A DNA stretch of 64,000 nucleotides, taken from positions 62,001-126,000 of the forward strand of contig NZ_KB899093.1 of assembly GCF_000378045.1 (NCBI RefSeq), written 5' to 3'. The stretch comes from Marinobacterium rhizophilum DSM 18822. GTDB lineage: Bacteria; Pseudomonadota; Gammaproteobacteria; Pseudomonadales; Balneatricaceae. Shown here piece by piece: positions 29,221-38,204 of the stretch. Numbering within the stretch: the first letter of the stretch is position 1; each line of letters starts with the position of its first letter. The notes under the pieces were generated by a model, which was given only the letters and a program-made list of their open reading frames with translations, made no database searches and was not told where the DNA came from. The position numbers and the translations under genes are program-made.

Positions 29221-29295
29221 TGGCTGGGGTAGGAGGATTCGAACCTCCGCATGCTGGAATCAGAATCCAGTGCCTTACCGCTTGGCGATACCCCA
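29221..29295 (-). tRNA. tRNA-Gln (CTG), second copy
   Basis: A 75-nt gene, identical over its whole length to 25056-25130, including the anticodon CTG and encoded CCA. It sits between lolB and prs, where gammaproteobacteria commonly have a tRNA-Gln. Confidence 0.97.
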
Positions 29296-29417
29296 GTATC
29301 TCTCCTTTGGAGTTGGCCTCCCGAAAGAAGGCGCATATTCTGCTCAAACCGGCCCGATAGGTCAAGCACGAAGTGCAGTCAAAGAGAAACGAACGGCAAA
29401 ATAACCGTCGTGCCCGC

Positions 29418-30005
29418 TCAGGATGGGATCCACTCCTTGATGATCACCGTGATGGTCAGATCCGCGCGTTGCAATCTGACGCGCTGCGGCAACACATATC
29501 CATTGTTCCCAGAGTAGGCAGAATAATGGATCAACCATCCGCCCTGTTCAAGGGTTTCAAGTCGATTCTCGCTGAATGTCGGTGCATAGGGGAGTCCGGG
29601 CGCCGGCAGGCCGCGGATCCAGTAAGTCGCCTGTTTTACCGGGAAGCTCCAGCCCAGAAGGGATTGCAGCAATGCTTCGGGGCTGTCGGAGGTGTGACGG
29701 CCTTCGCCGGCGATATCGATGCTGACGCCGCTATCGTTGCCCTCGATGAGAGCACCGCCCTGGCCCAGTGGGCCGCTGATGGCGATGCGATAGTCCTGGG
29801 TCTGCTGCTGCCACTGCAGGCGGGCACTCTGGCTGTCATTCGGCGTGCGGATGCCGACCTTGCTTTCAAGCATCCAGCTCTGCAGTGCCAGCGCCTGTCG
29901 CTGGTATTCATCCCAGCTGCCGCTGCCAAAGGTTTGCGGTTCGGGTTTGAAGGTGCTGCAGCCGGCGAGCACCGACAGCACAAGGGTCAGCAGGATCGCG
30001 CGCAT
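29418..30005 (-). CDS. lolB: Outer-membrane lipoprotein receptor LolB
   Basis: Accepts lipoproteins from periplasmic LolA and inserts them in the outer membrane. A 195-residue lipoprotein: the signal peptide ends in LAGC, so Cys 16 would be lipidated, with no Asp at +2. Family-like segments are ALQSWMLESKVGIRTP, ARLQWQQQTQDYRIAISGPLGQGG, LLGWSFPVKQATYWIRG and IKEWIPS at the end. Its start overlaps the stop of the TPR gene by a single base (TGATG). The ispE gene that normally follows lolB is missing here. Confidence 0.93.
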   Translation of the reverse strand: MRAILLTLVLSVLAGCSTFKPEPQTFGSGSWDEYQRQALALQSWMLESKVGIRTPNDSQSARLQWQQQTQDYRIAISGPLGQGGALIEGNDSGVSIDIAGEGRHTSDSPEALLQSLLGWSFPVKQATYWIRGLPAPGLPYAPTFSENRLETLEQGGWLIHYSAYSGNNGYVLPQRVRLQRADLTITVIIKEWIPS

Positions 30006-31708
30006 CAGTTGACTCCGAGTGCCCTGGCTGCGTCACGCAGGTGCTCGTTCTGCGGATCTTCGCCCAGGTGCTGTTCCAGCAGTTCCCGAGCGCGGTTCTG
30101 GCGACCGTCGGCCCAATAGGCGCGAATCAGGTGGCCGGTGACTTCGGGATCCGGAAAGCTGTCGTAGGCCCGCTGTAGGTACTCGATCGCTTCGGGATAG
30201 CGCTGCAGGTTGAACAGTACCCAGCCCATGGAGTCGAGCACGGCCGGGTCGTCCGGTTTCTGCTGCAATGCCTGCTCGATCAGCTGGTAGGCTTCATCGT
30301 AGCGATCAGTGTACAGGGTCAGGGTGTAACCCAGTGCGTTCAGTGCGCTGGCGTTATCCGGCTCCATTTCGAGCACCTTGCGCAGGTCCTGCTCGATTTG
30401 CGGAAAGTTATCCGGATCAATCAGCATGGCGCGGGTATACAGCAGCGTAACCTCGTTGCCCAGTTCTGCCAGTCCCTGATCCAGAATGGCCAGCGCGGCA
30501 TCCCGGCTCTGGTGCTGATTAAGCCACTCGGCCTGCAGTCCGTAGAAGCGCGGCGCAAGATCCGGATAGCGGGCCCGGGCATCCTCCATTATCAGTTCGA
30601 TACGGGCCTGGTCGGTACTCTGGTCCAGCAGGTTGAGGGTGCGGGCATAGGACTGAAACAGGTTCGAGCCTTCGGTAACACGGCTGTAATGCTCGATGGC
30701 CTCTTCTTTGCGTTCCTGGGTCTGGGCGATGTAACCCAGATAAAAGTGGGGTTCGCTGTTGTCCGGGTTCTGCTCCAGCAGTTGTTCCAGTGCGGCGCGG
30801 CTGGGCTCAAGCTGGTCGTTGTCCAGCATCAGCAGCGCAAGATAGTAGTGCAGCTGAGTGTCGTCCGGGAAACGCCTGATCAGCGCGCTGGATGCAGCGA
30901 CGGCCTGTTGCTGCTGATTGTTGAGGAACAGCAGCTGCACCTGCAACACCTGTATCTGGCGGTTGTCGCTCTGGCTTTTCAGGTAGGGGCGCAACAGTTG
31001 CAGTGCCTCGCCGGGGCGATTGCTCAGGCGCAGCAGTTCCGCTTTGGACATGAGGGCATCGAGATCATCCGGGTTCTGGCTCAGTACTTGGCTAAAGTCC
31101 GCCAGCGCTGCATCCGTCTGATCCAGTTGCTTGAGCAGCTGGCCGCGGGTCAGCAGCAGGTAGCTGTCATCAGGGGTCTTTTCCAGCTGGCGGTTCAGCA
31201 TGGTGACATAGCCCTGAAGCTGCCGGGGGCTGATATTGCTGGCCTGGCCCAAAAGCAGCGCCAGCGCCTGGTGGCTGTCTTCGGCGAGGGCGCGCTCCAT
31301 CAGCGGCAAGGCCGCTTCATAGTCGCCCTCGTGCAGCAGCAGGCCGGCGGCGAGCTGATAGGGCTCAGGGTCATCCGGCTGTGCCTCAATCCAGAGACGG
31401 GCGGCTTGCAGCATGTCGTCCGGGCGCTGCAGGTACTGCGCAATGCGGGTTGCGCGCTCGGCGACGGCGGGGTCGCGGGTCAGCCTGGCTTGTTGCAGAT
31501 ATATCTCGAGTGCAACATCGAACTGGCGTCGCTGGCCGGCAATCTCGGCCTGCAGCAGTTGAAACAGGGATTCGCGGTTAAATTCGCCTGGCCGGTACTG
31601 CACAGGTTCCAGCGCAACGGGGGCTGCAGGTTCGGTCGCAACAGGCTTGATGCTGCAGCCTGTCATAACGAGCGTGCTGATTAAAATGCCGAGCAGGGTA
31701 TTGTTCAT
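30005..31708 (-). CDS. TPR-repeat outer-membrane lipoprotein
   Basis: A 567-residue protein starting with a lipoprotein signal (VMTGC; Cys 18), followed by a Pro/Ala-rich linker and then a chain of tetratricopeptide repeats from about residue 60 to the end. Typical repeat units are GWVLFNLQRYPEAIEYLQRAYDSFPDP and the DNSEPHFYLGYIAQ segment. Such TPR lipoproteins encoded upstream of lolB (between hemA and lolB) are conserved in pseudomonads and relatives. The role is unproven; scaffolding in envelope assembly is a fair guess. It diverges from hemA and is coupled to lolB. Confidence 0.9.
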   Translation of the reverse strand: MNNTLLGILISTLVMTGCSIKPVATEPAAPVALEPVQYRPGEFNRESLFQLLQAEIAGQRRQFDVALEIYLQQARLTRDPAVAERATRIAQYLQRPDDMLQAARLWIEAQPDDPEPYQLAAGLLLHEGDYEAALPLMERALAEDSHQALALLLGQASNISPRQLQGYVTMLNRQLEKTPDDSYLLLTRGQLLKQLDQTDAALADFSQVLSQNPDDLDALMSKAELLRLSNRPGEALQLLRPYLKSQSDNRQIQVLQVQLLFLNNQQQQAVAASSALIRRFPDDTQLHYYLALLMLDNDQLEPSRAALEQLLEQNPDNSEPHFYLGYIAQTQERKEEAIEHYSRVTEGSNLFQSYARTLNLLDQSTDQARIELIMEDARARYPDLAPRFYGLQAEWLNQHQSRDAALAILDQGLAELGNEVTLLYTRAMLIDPDNFPQIEQDLRKVLEMEPDNASALNALGYTLTLYTDRYDEAYQLIEQALQQKPDDPAVLDSMGWVLFNLQRYPEAIEYLQRAYDSFPDPEVTGHLIRAYWADGRQNRARELLEQHLGEDPQNEHLRDAARALGVN

Positions 31709-31890
31709 GGGGCTAAAGGTCAGGTCCCTTGGGGTGTTGGCTCACTATAGAGGAAGGCTGGCGCTATTGTCATGCGTCAGTTGGGCGGGCGTTTGAAAGG
31801 AAAGTTCCGATAGTCGGGTTTTCTTCTTGGACCTAAGAAGGTGTATTATGACGCGCCTGAATATTTCCGCTGAGGTTCTGCAACATCTCC

Positions 31891-33159
31891 ATGGCTCTAT
31901 TGGCGTTAGGTATCAACCACAAGACCGCTCCGTTAGAGGTGCGCGAGAAAGTGGCATTCGCGCCGGAGCAGCTGGTTGATGCCCTGGAGCATGCCCGTGC
32001 TTCGGGCCGGCTCAGAGAGCTGGCCATCCTGTCGACCTGCAACCGTACCGAGCTGTATTGCTCGACCGATGAGGCGGGTCTGGAGTCATTGCTGCAGTGG
32101 CTGGGCGAGTACCACCATCTTGCGCCCGCCATGCTGGCCCAGTGTATCTATGCGCACTGGGATGAGCAGGCGGCCCGGCACATGATGCGGGTGGCCAGTG
32201 GCCTGGATTCCCTGGTACTGGGCGAGCCGCAGATTCTCGGTCAGCTCAAGTCTGCCTATGCGGTGTCGCAGGAACAGGGCCTGGCAGGGGCAGAGCTCGG
32301 CCGGCTGTTCCAGCAGACCTTTGCCGTTGCCAAGCAGGTGCGCACCGATACCGCCATCGGTCAGAACCCCGTTTCAGTAGCTTATGCCGCGGTCAGCCTT
32401 GCGCAGCACATCTTTTCCGATCTGGGCAGCAGCCGTGCACTGCTTATCGGGGCGGGCGAAACCATTGAACTGGTGGCGCGTCATCTCAGCCAGGCTGGCG
32501 TGCATTCCATGATCGTGGCCAACCGTACCCTGGGCCGTGCACAGGCGCTGGCGGATTCCGTTGGCGGGCGTGCCATTGTGCTGGCGGATATTCCCAGGGT
32601 CTTGTCCGAGGCCGATATTGTGATTTCGTCCACGGCCAGCCAGCTGCCCATCCTCGGCAAGGGCGCGGTGGAAGACGCCCTGAAAAAGCGCAAGCACAAG
32701 CCGGTGTTCATGGTGGATATCGCGGTGCCGCGGGATATCGAACCGCAGGTGGGAGAGCTGGATGATGTCTATCTCTACAGCGTTGATGACTTGCGTGATG
32801 TGATTGAGGAAAATCAGCGCTCGCGTGAAACCGCGGCGCTGGAAGCCGAAGAAATTATCGAGCGCGGGGCGCTGGCCTTTATGCGCCAGTTGCGTGAACT
32901 GGATGCCGTAGACACCCTGACGGCCCTGCGTTCCAACGCCGAGGCCCTGCGGGACGAAGCGCTGGAACAGGCCATGAAGCTGCTGCGTAACGGCAAGCCG
33001 GCGGACCAGGTGCTGTCACTGCTGGCGAACCGGCTGACCAACAAGATGCTGCATTCGCCCACCATTCAGCTGCGCAAGGCCAGTGCCGATGGGCGCGAAG
33101 AAATGATGCAGCTGGTGCAGGAGCTATACCAGCTGTCCGATTCGGCAGACTCGAAATAA
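31891..33159 (+). CDS. hemA: Glutamyl-tRNA reductase HemA
   Basis: First committed step of C5 tetrapyrrole synthesis: glutamyl-tRNA(Glu) to glutamate-1-semialdehyde, with NADPH. A 422-residue enzyme with [15 protein letters not shown] at the start and the catalytic Cys in [12 protein letters not shown] (about C50). The region [15 protein letters not shown], the Rossmann segment [17 protein letters not shown] and the dimerisation helices at the C-terminus follow. The ATG at 31891 matches the family start. It diverges from the TPR gene and shares a 182-base gap with it. A second copy of its last codons lies upstream of prfA. Confidence 0.97.
   Translation: MALLALGINHKTAPLEVREKVAFAPEQLVDALEHARASGRLRELAILSTCNRTELYCSTDEAGLESLLQWLGEYHHLAPAMLAQCIYAHWDEQAARHMMRVASGLDSLVLGEPQILGQLKSAYAVSQEQGLAGAELGRLFQQTFAVAKQVRTDTAIGQNPVSVAYAAVSLAQHIFSDLGSSRALLIGAGETIELVARHLSQAGVHSMIVANRTLGRAQALADSVGGRAIVLADIPRVLSEADIVISSTASQLPILGKGAVEDALKKRKHKPVFMVDIAVPRDIEPQVGELDDVYLYSVDDLRDVIEENQRSRETAALEAEEIIERGALAFMRQLRELDAVDTLTALRSNAEALRDEALEQAMKLLRNGKPADQVLSLLANRLTNKMLHSPTIQLRKASADGREEMMQLVQELYQLSDSADSK
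33106..33138 (+). repeat. Diverged direct repeat at hemA 3' end, copy 1
   Basis: Within hemA, encoding [11 protein letters not shown] near the C-terminus. It matches 33216-33248 at 27 of 33 positions, with most differences at third codon positions. The spacing to a TAACATGAAAA sequence downstream is also kept (55 versus 54 bases). Confidence 0.8.
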
Positions 33160-33215
33160 CATGAAAATGACCGGGTGCCACGGGCTGGGCCGGTTGCCTA
33201 CGTGCCCTAATACTG

Positions 33216-33248
33216 ATGCAGCTCGTGCGCGAGCTCTATCAACTGTCC
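33216..33248 (+). repeat. Diverged direct repeat at hemA 3' end, copy 2
   Basis: Lies outside hemA, just before prfA, and would encode [11 protein letters not shown]; it runs in frame into the prfA start. It looks like the tail of a second hemA. Confidence 0.8.
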
Positions 33249-33269
33249 TTACGGTTGACGCTGACTAAC

Positions 33270-34355
33270 ATGAAAACCTCTATACGCAACAAACTGGAAA
33301 AACTCACCGACCGGCACGAGGAAGTGTCGGCCCTGTTGAGTGATCCGGCCACGCTCGCCGATCAAAACCGTTTTCGCGATCTGTCACGCGAATACGCCGA
33401 GCTTGAGCCTGTGGTGGAAAGCTTCCGGGATTACCTGCGGGCGCAGGATGACCTGGCCGAAGCCGAGCTCATGCTTGATGACAGCGATGCCGAAATGCGT
33501 GAAATGGCGCGCGAGGAAATTGGCGGCGTGCGGGCCCGTCTCGAGGAGCTTGAAGCGCAGCTGCAGATACTGCTGCTGCCGCGGGACCCGAACGATGGCC
33601 GCAATGTGTTTCTCGAAGTGCGTGCCGGGACCGGTGGTGACGAGGCAGCCATCTTTGCCGGCGACCTGTTCCGCATGTATTCGCGCTATGCCGAACAGCA
33701 GGGCCTGCGCATCGAGGTGATCAGCGCCAGCGAAGGCGAGCACGGTGGCTACAAGGAGATCATCACCCGTGTGGTGGGGCAGGATGTTTATTCGCGGCTG
33801 AAATTCGAGTCCGGTGCGCACCGCGTGCAGCGCGTGCCGGAAACGGAGTCGCAGGGGCGTATCCATACGTCGGCCTGTACTGTCGCGGTGATGCCGGAAC
33901 AGGACGAGGTGGCCGAAATTGCCATCAACAAGGCCGACCTGCGGGTTGATACTTTTCGTGCCTCGGGTGCCGGTGGCCAGCACGTCAACAAGACCGACTC
34001 CGCCATTCGCATTACCCATATACCCACCGGCGTGGTGGTGGAATGCCAGGACGAGCGTTCGCAACACAAGAACCGGGCCCGTGCCATGTCGCTGCTGGCG
34101 GCACGGCTGCAGTCCGCCGAGCAGGAGCGCCATGCGGCCGACCAGGCCAGCACCCGCAAGAGCCTGGTCGGCAGCGGCGACCGTTCCGAACGTATTCGCA
34201 CCTACAACTATCCCCAGGGCCGGGTGACGGACCATCGCATCAACCTGACGCTCTACAAGCTGGGCGAAATCATGAACGGCGAACTGAATGCCATCATCGA
34301 TCCGCTGCTGGTGGAATACCAGACCGAGCAGCTGGGTGCACTCTCTGAGGAGTAG
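33270..34355 (+). CDS. prfA: Peptide chain release factor 1
   Basis: Recognises UAA and UAG stop codons and triggers peptide release. The 361-residue protein starts at ATG 33270 ([19 protein letters not shown]), the family start. The frame is open further upstream through the hemA-tail repeat, so an 18-residue extension from 33216 is possible but non-native. The GGQ motif is in [17 protein letters not shown]; the codon-recognition region, PET in [15 protein letters not shown], is intact. No strong ribosome binding site is visible before either start. It is followed by prmC, which methylates the GGQ glutamine. Confidence 0.97.
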   Translation: MKTSIRNKLEKLTDRHEEVSALLSDPATLADQNRFRDLSREYAELEPVVESFRDYLRAQDDLAEAELMLDDSDAEMREMAREEIGGVRARLEELEAQLQILLLPRDPNDGRNVFLEVRAGTGGDEAAIFAGDLFRMYSRYAEQQGLRIEVISASEGEHGGYKEIITRVVGQDVYSRLKFESGAHRVQRVPETESQGRIHTSACTVAVMPEQDEVAEIAINKADLRVDTFRASGAGGQHVNKTDSAIRITHIPTGVVVECQDERSQHKNRARAMSLLAARLQSAEQERHAADQASTRKSLVGSGDRSERIRTYNYPQGRVTDHRINLTLYKLGEIMNGELNAIIDPLLVEYQTEQLGALSEE

Positions 34356-34386
34356 AGCCGGATGAGTACGCAATGAGGCTATGCCG

Positions 34387-35238
34387 ATGAGCCTGACCAT
34401 CGCCACAGCGCTGCAGTGTGCCCCGCAGCTGGTTGCGAGCGACAGTCCGCGGCTGGATCTGGAGCTGCTGCTGTGCCATGTGCTCGAGTGCGGGCGCAGC
34501 TATCTCTTCATGCATCCCGAGCGTGCGCTGTCGCCACAGCAGGCGGCGGATTTCAATGCACTGCTGCAACGGCGCCTGGCAGGGGAGCCCGTGGCACACC
34601 TGACCGGACGGCGCGGCTTCTGGACGCTGGATCTGGAGGTGAGTGCCGACACCCTGATTCCCCGACCCGATACCGAGACCCTGGTTGAGCAGGCACTCGA
34701 GCTGCTGCCGAACGGTGCCTACCGCGTGGCGGATCTGGGAACCGGTACCGGTGCCATCGCACTGGCGCTGGCCAGCGAACGGAGCCAGTGGTCACTGGTT
34801 GGCTGCGATCGGGTCGCCGGCGCGGTTGCCTTGGCGCAACGCAATGCGGCGCGTCTTGGGCTGGCCAATGTGAGTTTTGTGCAGGGTAGCTGGTTCGAGC
34901 CACTGCAGGGGCGTTTCGCGATGATTGTCAGCAACCCGCCCTATATCGACCCTGCCGACCCGCATCTGGGGCAGGGCGATGTGCGGTTTGAGCCGCGCAG
35001 TGCCCTGGTGGCGGACGAGGCCGGTCTGGCCGATATTCGCCGCATTGCGGAAGGTGCGCGCAGTACGCTTGAGACCGGTGGCTGGCTGCTGTTTGAGCAC
35101 GGGTTTGATCAGGGCGAGGCGGTGCGGGCCCTGCTGAAGGGGCTGGGTTACTGCGAGGTGAGCACATTGCCGGATCTGGGGGGGCGCGATCGCGTCACCC
35201 GCGGGCGCTACGACAAAACATCTGCCAAGGAGTTATAA
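34387..35238 (+). CDS. prmC: Release factor glutamine methyltransferase PrmC
   Basis: N5-methylates the GGQ glutamine of RF1 and RF2. A 283-residue SAM-dependent enzyme with an N-terminal helical domain, then TLIPRPDTETLVEQAL, the SAM motif VADLGTGTGAIALALA and the catalytic NPPY (IVSNPPYIDPADPHL). The ATG at 34387 is preferred over 34381 because GAGG lies 8 bases upstream of it rather than 2. Between prfA and moeB as in many gammaproteobacteria; moeB starts one base after its stop codon. Confidence 0.96.
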   Translation: MSLTIATALQCAPQLVASDSPRLDLELLLCHVLECGRSYLFMHPERALSPQQAADFNALLQRRLAGEPVAHLTGRRGFWTLDLEVSADTLIPRPDTETLVEQALELLPNGAYRVADLGTGTGAIALALASERSQWSLVGCDRVAGAVALAQRNAARLGLANVSFVQGSWFEPLQGRFAMIVSNPPYIDPADPHLGQGDVRFEPRSALVADEAGLADIRRIAEGARSTLETGGWLLFEHGFDQGEAVRALLKGLGYCEVSTLPDLGGRDRVTRGRYDKTSAKEL

Positions 35239-35239
35239 A

Positions 35240-35998
35240 ATGCTGACAGATGAGCAGCTGTTGCGGTACAGCCGGCAGATCATGCTGCCGGAGGTCGAGA
35301 TCGATGGCCAGGAAGCCTGGCTTGGGTCCCGGGTTCTGATCATCGGGATGGGCGGCCTGGGCAGCCCCGTGGCCATGTACCTGGCGGCGGCAGGCGTGGG
35401 TGAGCTTGTGCTGGTGGATGACGACGAGGTCGACCTGAGCAACCTGCAGCGCCAGATCGTGCACAGTACACCGCGTATCGGCCAGACCAAGGTCGAGTCG
35501 GCGCGCCAGACGCTGACGGCACTAAATCCCGATATTCGTATCCAAGCGCTGTGCGAGCGGCTTTCTGACCAGCGTCTTGATGAACTGGTCGCCAGTGCCG
35601 ATCTGGTGCTGGATTGCTGCGACAATTTTGGTACGCGCTTTGCGGTGAACCGGGCTTGTGTTCGGCACCGACGCCCGCTGGTCTCGGGCGCCGCCATTCG
35701 AATGGAAGGCCAGGTTGCGGTATTTGACTCCAGGCAGCCGGGCGCGCCCTGCTACCAGTGTCTGTACCGTGATGGCGAGGAAGAAAACCTGACCTGTTCC
35801 GAGTCGGGGGTGCTGGCACCGCTGGTGGGCATTATTGGCTCGGTGCAGGCGATGGAAGCATTGAAAGTGCTGGCCGGTATCGGCCAGCCACTGGTGGGCC
35901 GACTGCAGCTGCTGGATGCGCGCAGTATGGAGTGGCGCACCTTGAAATTGAAGCAGGACCCCTCATGTCCAGTTTGTGGGCAGAGTGGCAAGGAGTAA
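35240..35998 (+). CDS. moeB: Molybdopterin-synthase adenylyltransferase MoeB
   Basis: Activates the MoaD C-terminus by adenylation so it can receive sulfur for molybdopterin synthesis; it may also serve other ubiquitin-like sulfur carriers. A 252-residue ThiF/MoeB protein with RYSRQIMLPEVEIDGQE, the nucleotide site IIGMGGLGSPVAMYLA, LSNLQRQIVH and DCCDNFGTRFAVN. Two CxxC zinc motifs are present (CYQC and CPVC). The start at 35240 is behind AAGGAG. It belongs to the prfA-prmC-moeB run and is followed by the CoA-binding gene. Confidence 0.94.
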   Translation: MLTDEQLLRYSRQIMLPEVEIDGQEAWLGSRVLIIGMGGLGSPVAMYLAAAGVGELVLVDDDEVDLSNLQRQIVHSTPRIGQTKVESARQTLTALNPDIRIQALCERLSDQRLDELVASADLVLDCCDNFGTRFAVNRACVRHRRPLVSGAAIRMEGQVAVFDSRQPGAPCYQCLYRDGEEENLTCSESGVLAPLVGIIGSVQAMEALKVLAGIGQPLVGRLQLLDARSMEWRTLKLKQDPSCPVCGQSGKE

Positions 35999-36003
35999 TA
36001 GGT

Positions 36004-36414
36004 TTGAACGACGATAAAATAATTCGAAAGATTCTTGAGAGCAGCAAAACCATCGCGCTGGTGGGCGCCAGCCCCCGGCCGCACCGTGCCAGTCATCAGG
36101 TCATGGGGTATCTGATGGCCAAGGGCTACCGTGTTATCCCGGTGAATCCGACCGAAGCCGGCGCCAGTATCCTGGGCCAGCCGGTGCTCGCATCGCTGTC
36201 GGATATTGATGAGCCCATCGATATGGTGGACATATTCCGTAACTCGGTGGATGCCGGTGATGCCGTGGACGATGCCATTGCAGTGCATGCCAAGTCGATC
36301 TGGATGCAGCTGGGAGTGGTGAATGAGCCGGCGGCAGAGCGTGCCCAGGCGGCGGGTATGGATGTGGTCATGGATCGCTGCCCGGCACTGGAAATTCCCC
36401 GTTTGAGTCTGTAA
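36004..36414 (+). CDS. CoA-binding domain protein (YccU-like)
   Basis: A 136-residue protein made of a single CoA-binding Rossmann domain: KTIALVGASPRPHRASHQVMGYLMAKGYRVIPVNP is its hallmark, with the later IDMVDIFRNS and IWMQLGVVNEPAAERAQAAG. I infer a TTG start at 36004 because AAGGAG sits 8 bases ahead of it and the first residues (NDDKIIRKILESSKTIALVG) match the family; an upstream ATG start would overlap moeB's end out of family register. Function of the family is not settled; some members may regulate acyl-CoA dependent enzymes. Confidence 0.88.
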   Translation: MNDDKIIRKILESSKTIALVGASPRPHRASHQVMGYLMAKGYRVIPVNPTEAGASILGQPVLASLSDIDEPIDMVDIFRNSVDAGDAVDDAIAVHAKSIWMQLGVVNEPAAERAQAAGMDVVMDRCPALEIPRLSL

Positions 36415-36552
36415 TCGGTATATCTTTGCTTTTTGCGCCAACTTCAAAGCATCTGCCTGCGCAGCGCGATTCTTCAGAGGATTTTGCCTGGTTGCCATGC
36501 ACCTGCTAAGTAAAATGGTCGCTTTATATCAGTCCAACGACAGGATAGACCG

Positions 36553-36906
36553 ATGAGCCTTACCCGTATGGAAACCGGCCAGCGCATGAGCCGGATCGTA
36601 ATTCACAATGACACTGTCTACCTCTGTGGCCAGGTTGCGGCCGATGCCACAGCCGATATCCGCGAGCAGACCCGCACCATGCTGGAAAAGGTCGACACCC
36701 TGCTGGCCCAGGCCGGCAGCGATCGCGAGCATCTGCTGTCCGCCACGGTGTATGTCCGCGACATGAAAGACTTCGCCGGCATGAACGAGGTCTGGGATGC
36801 CTGGGTACCACAGGGGCATGCGCCTGCGCGCGCCTGTGTCGAGGCCCGCATGGCACGTCCCGAGCTGCTGGTTGAGATTTCGGTGGTGGCCGCAGTAAAG
36901 CAGTAA
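36553..36906 (+). CDS. RidA/YjgF-family protein
   Basis: A 117-residue trimeric RidA-fold protein; many family members hydrolyse reactive enamine/imine intermediates from PLP enzymes. Seen: [29 protein letters not shown], the arginine-containing [19 protein letters not shown] and the end [23 protein letters not shown]. This subtype (length and the CVEA/ELLVEI ending) is a separate RidA subgroup from the canonical RidA, so enamine deaminase activity is not assured. A terminator follows the gene. Confidence 0.9.
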   Translation: MSLTRMETGQRMSRIVIHNDTVYLCGQVAADATADIREQTRTMLEKVDTLLAQAGSDREHLLSATVYVRDMKDFAGMNEVWDAWVPQGHAPARACVEARMARPELLVEISVVAAVKQ

Positions 36907-36926
36907 GTCTTCATATTTCCACCGCT

Positions 36927-36950
36927 CGAAAGCGCCCTTGGGCGCTTTCG
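36927..36950 (+). terminator. Terminator-like hairpin after the RidA gene
   Basis: CGAAAGCGCC (36927-36936) pairs perfectly with GGCGCTTTCG (36941-36950) around CTTG. The T tract after it is short (CTGTTT). Confidence 0.8.
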
Positions 36951-36967
36951 CTGTTTCAGGGCCCTGA

Positions 36968-38176
36968 ATGCCATCGTCGATACTGTCCGAACGCAATTAC
37001 CTCACCTACCTGGGTGGCAGCCTGTTTTCGACCCAGGGTGTCTGGATTCAGCGCATGACGCTGGGCTGGATGATGTGGGATCTGACCCACTCTGAAACCT
37101 GGCTTGGTCTGCTGGCCTTTCTGATGTTTTTTCCGGTCGTACTGGTGGGGCCCCTGTTCGGGGTTCTGGTGGATCGCATCAACCGCCGCCGGGCGGCGGT
37201 GCTGATCAGTCTGCTGCTGAGCGCGTTGGCGGGTACGCTGGCCATGCTGGTGAAGACCGGGCTTGTCGGGCCGTTCGGGGTGCTGTTGTTTGCACTGGGC
37301 ATTGGCATGACCAACAGCGCCTATCAGGCGGTAAGGCTGTCGCTGGTACCGGAGCTGGTCAGCGTGCCCAACATGTCCAGGGCGGTGGCGATCAATGCCA
37401 TTCTGTTCAACAGCGCCCGCTTCATTGGCCCAATGATCGCCGGTGTCCTGATCAATCTCTATGGCGGCGCGACGGCGCTGGCCGTGAGCGGGGCCTGCTA
37501 TCTTCCCCTCACGCTGGTGTTACTGTGCCTCAAGCTGGATGAACGGGCCCGCAGCCCCGGCGACGGGGCGCCAAGGCGCTTTCTGGCTGATCTTCTCGCC
37601 GGGGTGCGTTATGCCCGTAGCGAGGTGCTGATCGCGCGACTGCTGCTGGTGATCTGCTGCTCTGCCGTTCTGGGACGTGGTCTGCTGGAAATACTGCCGG
37701 CGGCCGTGGACGTGCTCTATGGGCGCGGCGTCGAGGCCCTGGCCATGCTGACCTCGGCGGCGGGGCTGGGCTCCATCGTGGCGGGGCTGATTCTGTCGGT
37801 GCAGCCACAGGCGCGGTTGTTGCCGGCGTTACGCTGGGCCGCATTAAGCGCCGGCGCCGTGCTGATCGTGTTTGGCCTGAACACGCGTTTTGAGGTGGGT
37901 CTGGTACTGGTGATGCTGCTCAGCTTTTGCGCCACCATCTGTGGCGTGGCAACGCAGTCGCTGATTCAGGTGTCGCTGGATAGCGCTTACCGAGGCCGAG
38001 TGATGAGCCTGTGGGGGGCGCTCAATGTGGGCGGCGGTGCCGTGGGCGGCCTGCTGTTCGGGTTGCTGACCGAGCATACAGGTTATGACCTTTCCCTGGT
38101 GCTGCTGGGGCTGTTCAGTGTGCTGGCCGCCGGGTACGCCACGCGGGGGCTGGCCGCACCCGCGCCTGGCCGCTGA
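36968..38176 (+). CDS. MFS transporter
   Basis: A 402-residue inner-membrane protein with about 12 helices and the major-facilitator loop GVLVDRINRRRAAVL between helices 2 and 3. The opening segment LTYLGGSLFSTQGVWIQRMTLGWMMWDLT and the later LINLYGGATALAVSGACYLP resemble the EntS-like MFS_3 exporters. Substrate unknown. No ribosome binding site is outstanding at 36968. It is convergent with the antiporter gene, separated by 28 bases. Confidence 0.88.
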   Translation: MPSSILSERNYLTYLGGSLFSTQGVWIQRMTLGWMMWDLTHSETWLGLLAFLMFFPVVLVGPLFGVLVDRINRRRAAVLISLLLSALAGTLAMLVKTGLVGPFGVLLFALGIGMTNSAYQAVRLSLVPELVSVPNMSRAVAINAILFNSARFIGPMIAGVLINLYGGATALAVSGACYLPLTLVLLCLKLDERARSPGDGAPRRFLADLLAGVRYARSEVLIARLLLVICCSAVLGRGLLEILPAAVDVLYGRGVEALAMLTSAAGLGSIVAGLILSVQPQARLLPALRWAALSAGAVLIVFGLNTRFEVGLVLVMLLSFCATICGVATQSLIQVSLDSAYRGRVMSLWGALNVGGGAVGGLLFGLLTEHTGYDLSLVLLGLFSVLAAGYATRGLAAPAPGR

Positions 38177-38204
38177 GCCGGACTAAGCCCGGCGGCATTG
38201 CGCC

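Noticed and set aside
30398-31684. 428-codon open frame on the plus strand
   Set aside because: Antisense to the TPR lipoprotein gene; no motif, and the TPR gene has clear repeats and a lipobox.
33161-33267. Short frame between hemA and prfA beginning at the first TAACATGAAAA
   Set aside because: About 35 codons of Cys/Ala/Arg-rich sequence with no ribosome binding site; better explained as scar DNA from the doubled hemA tail.
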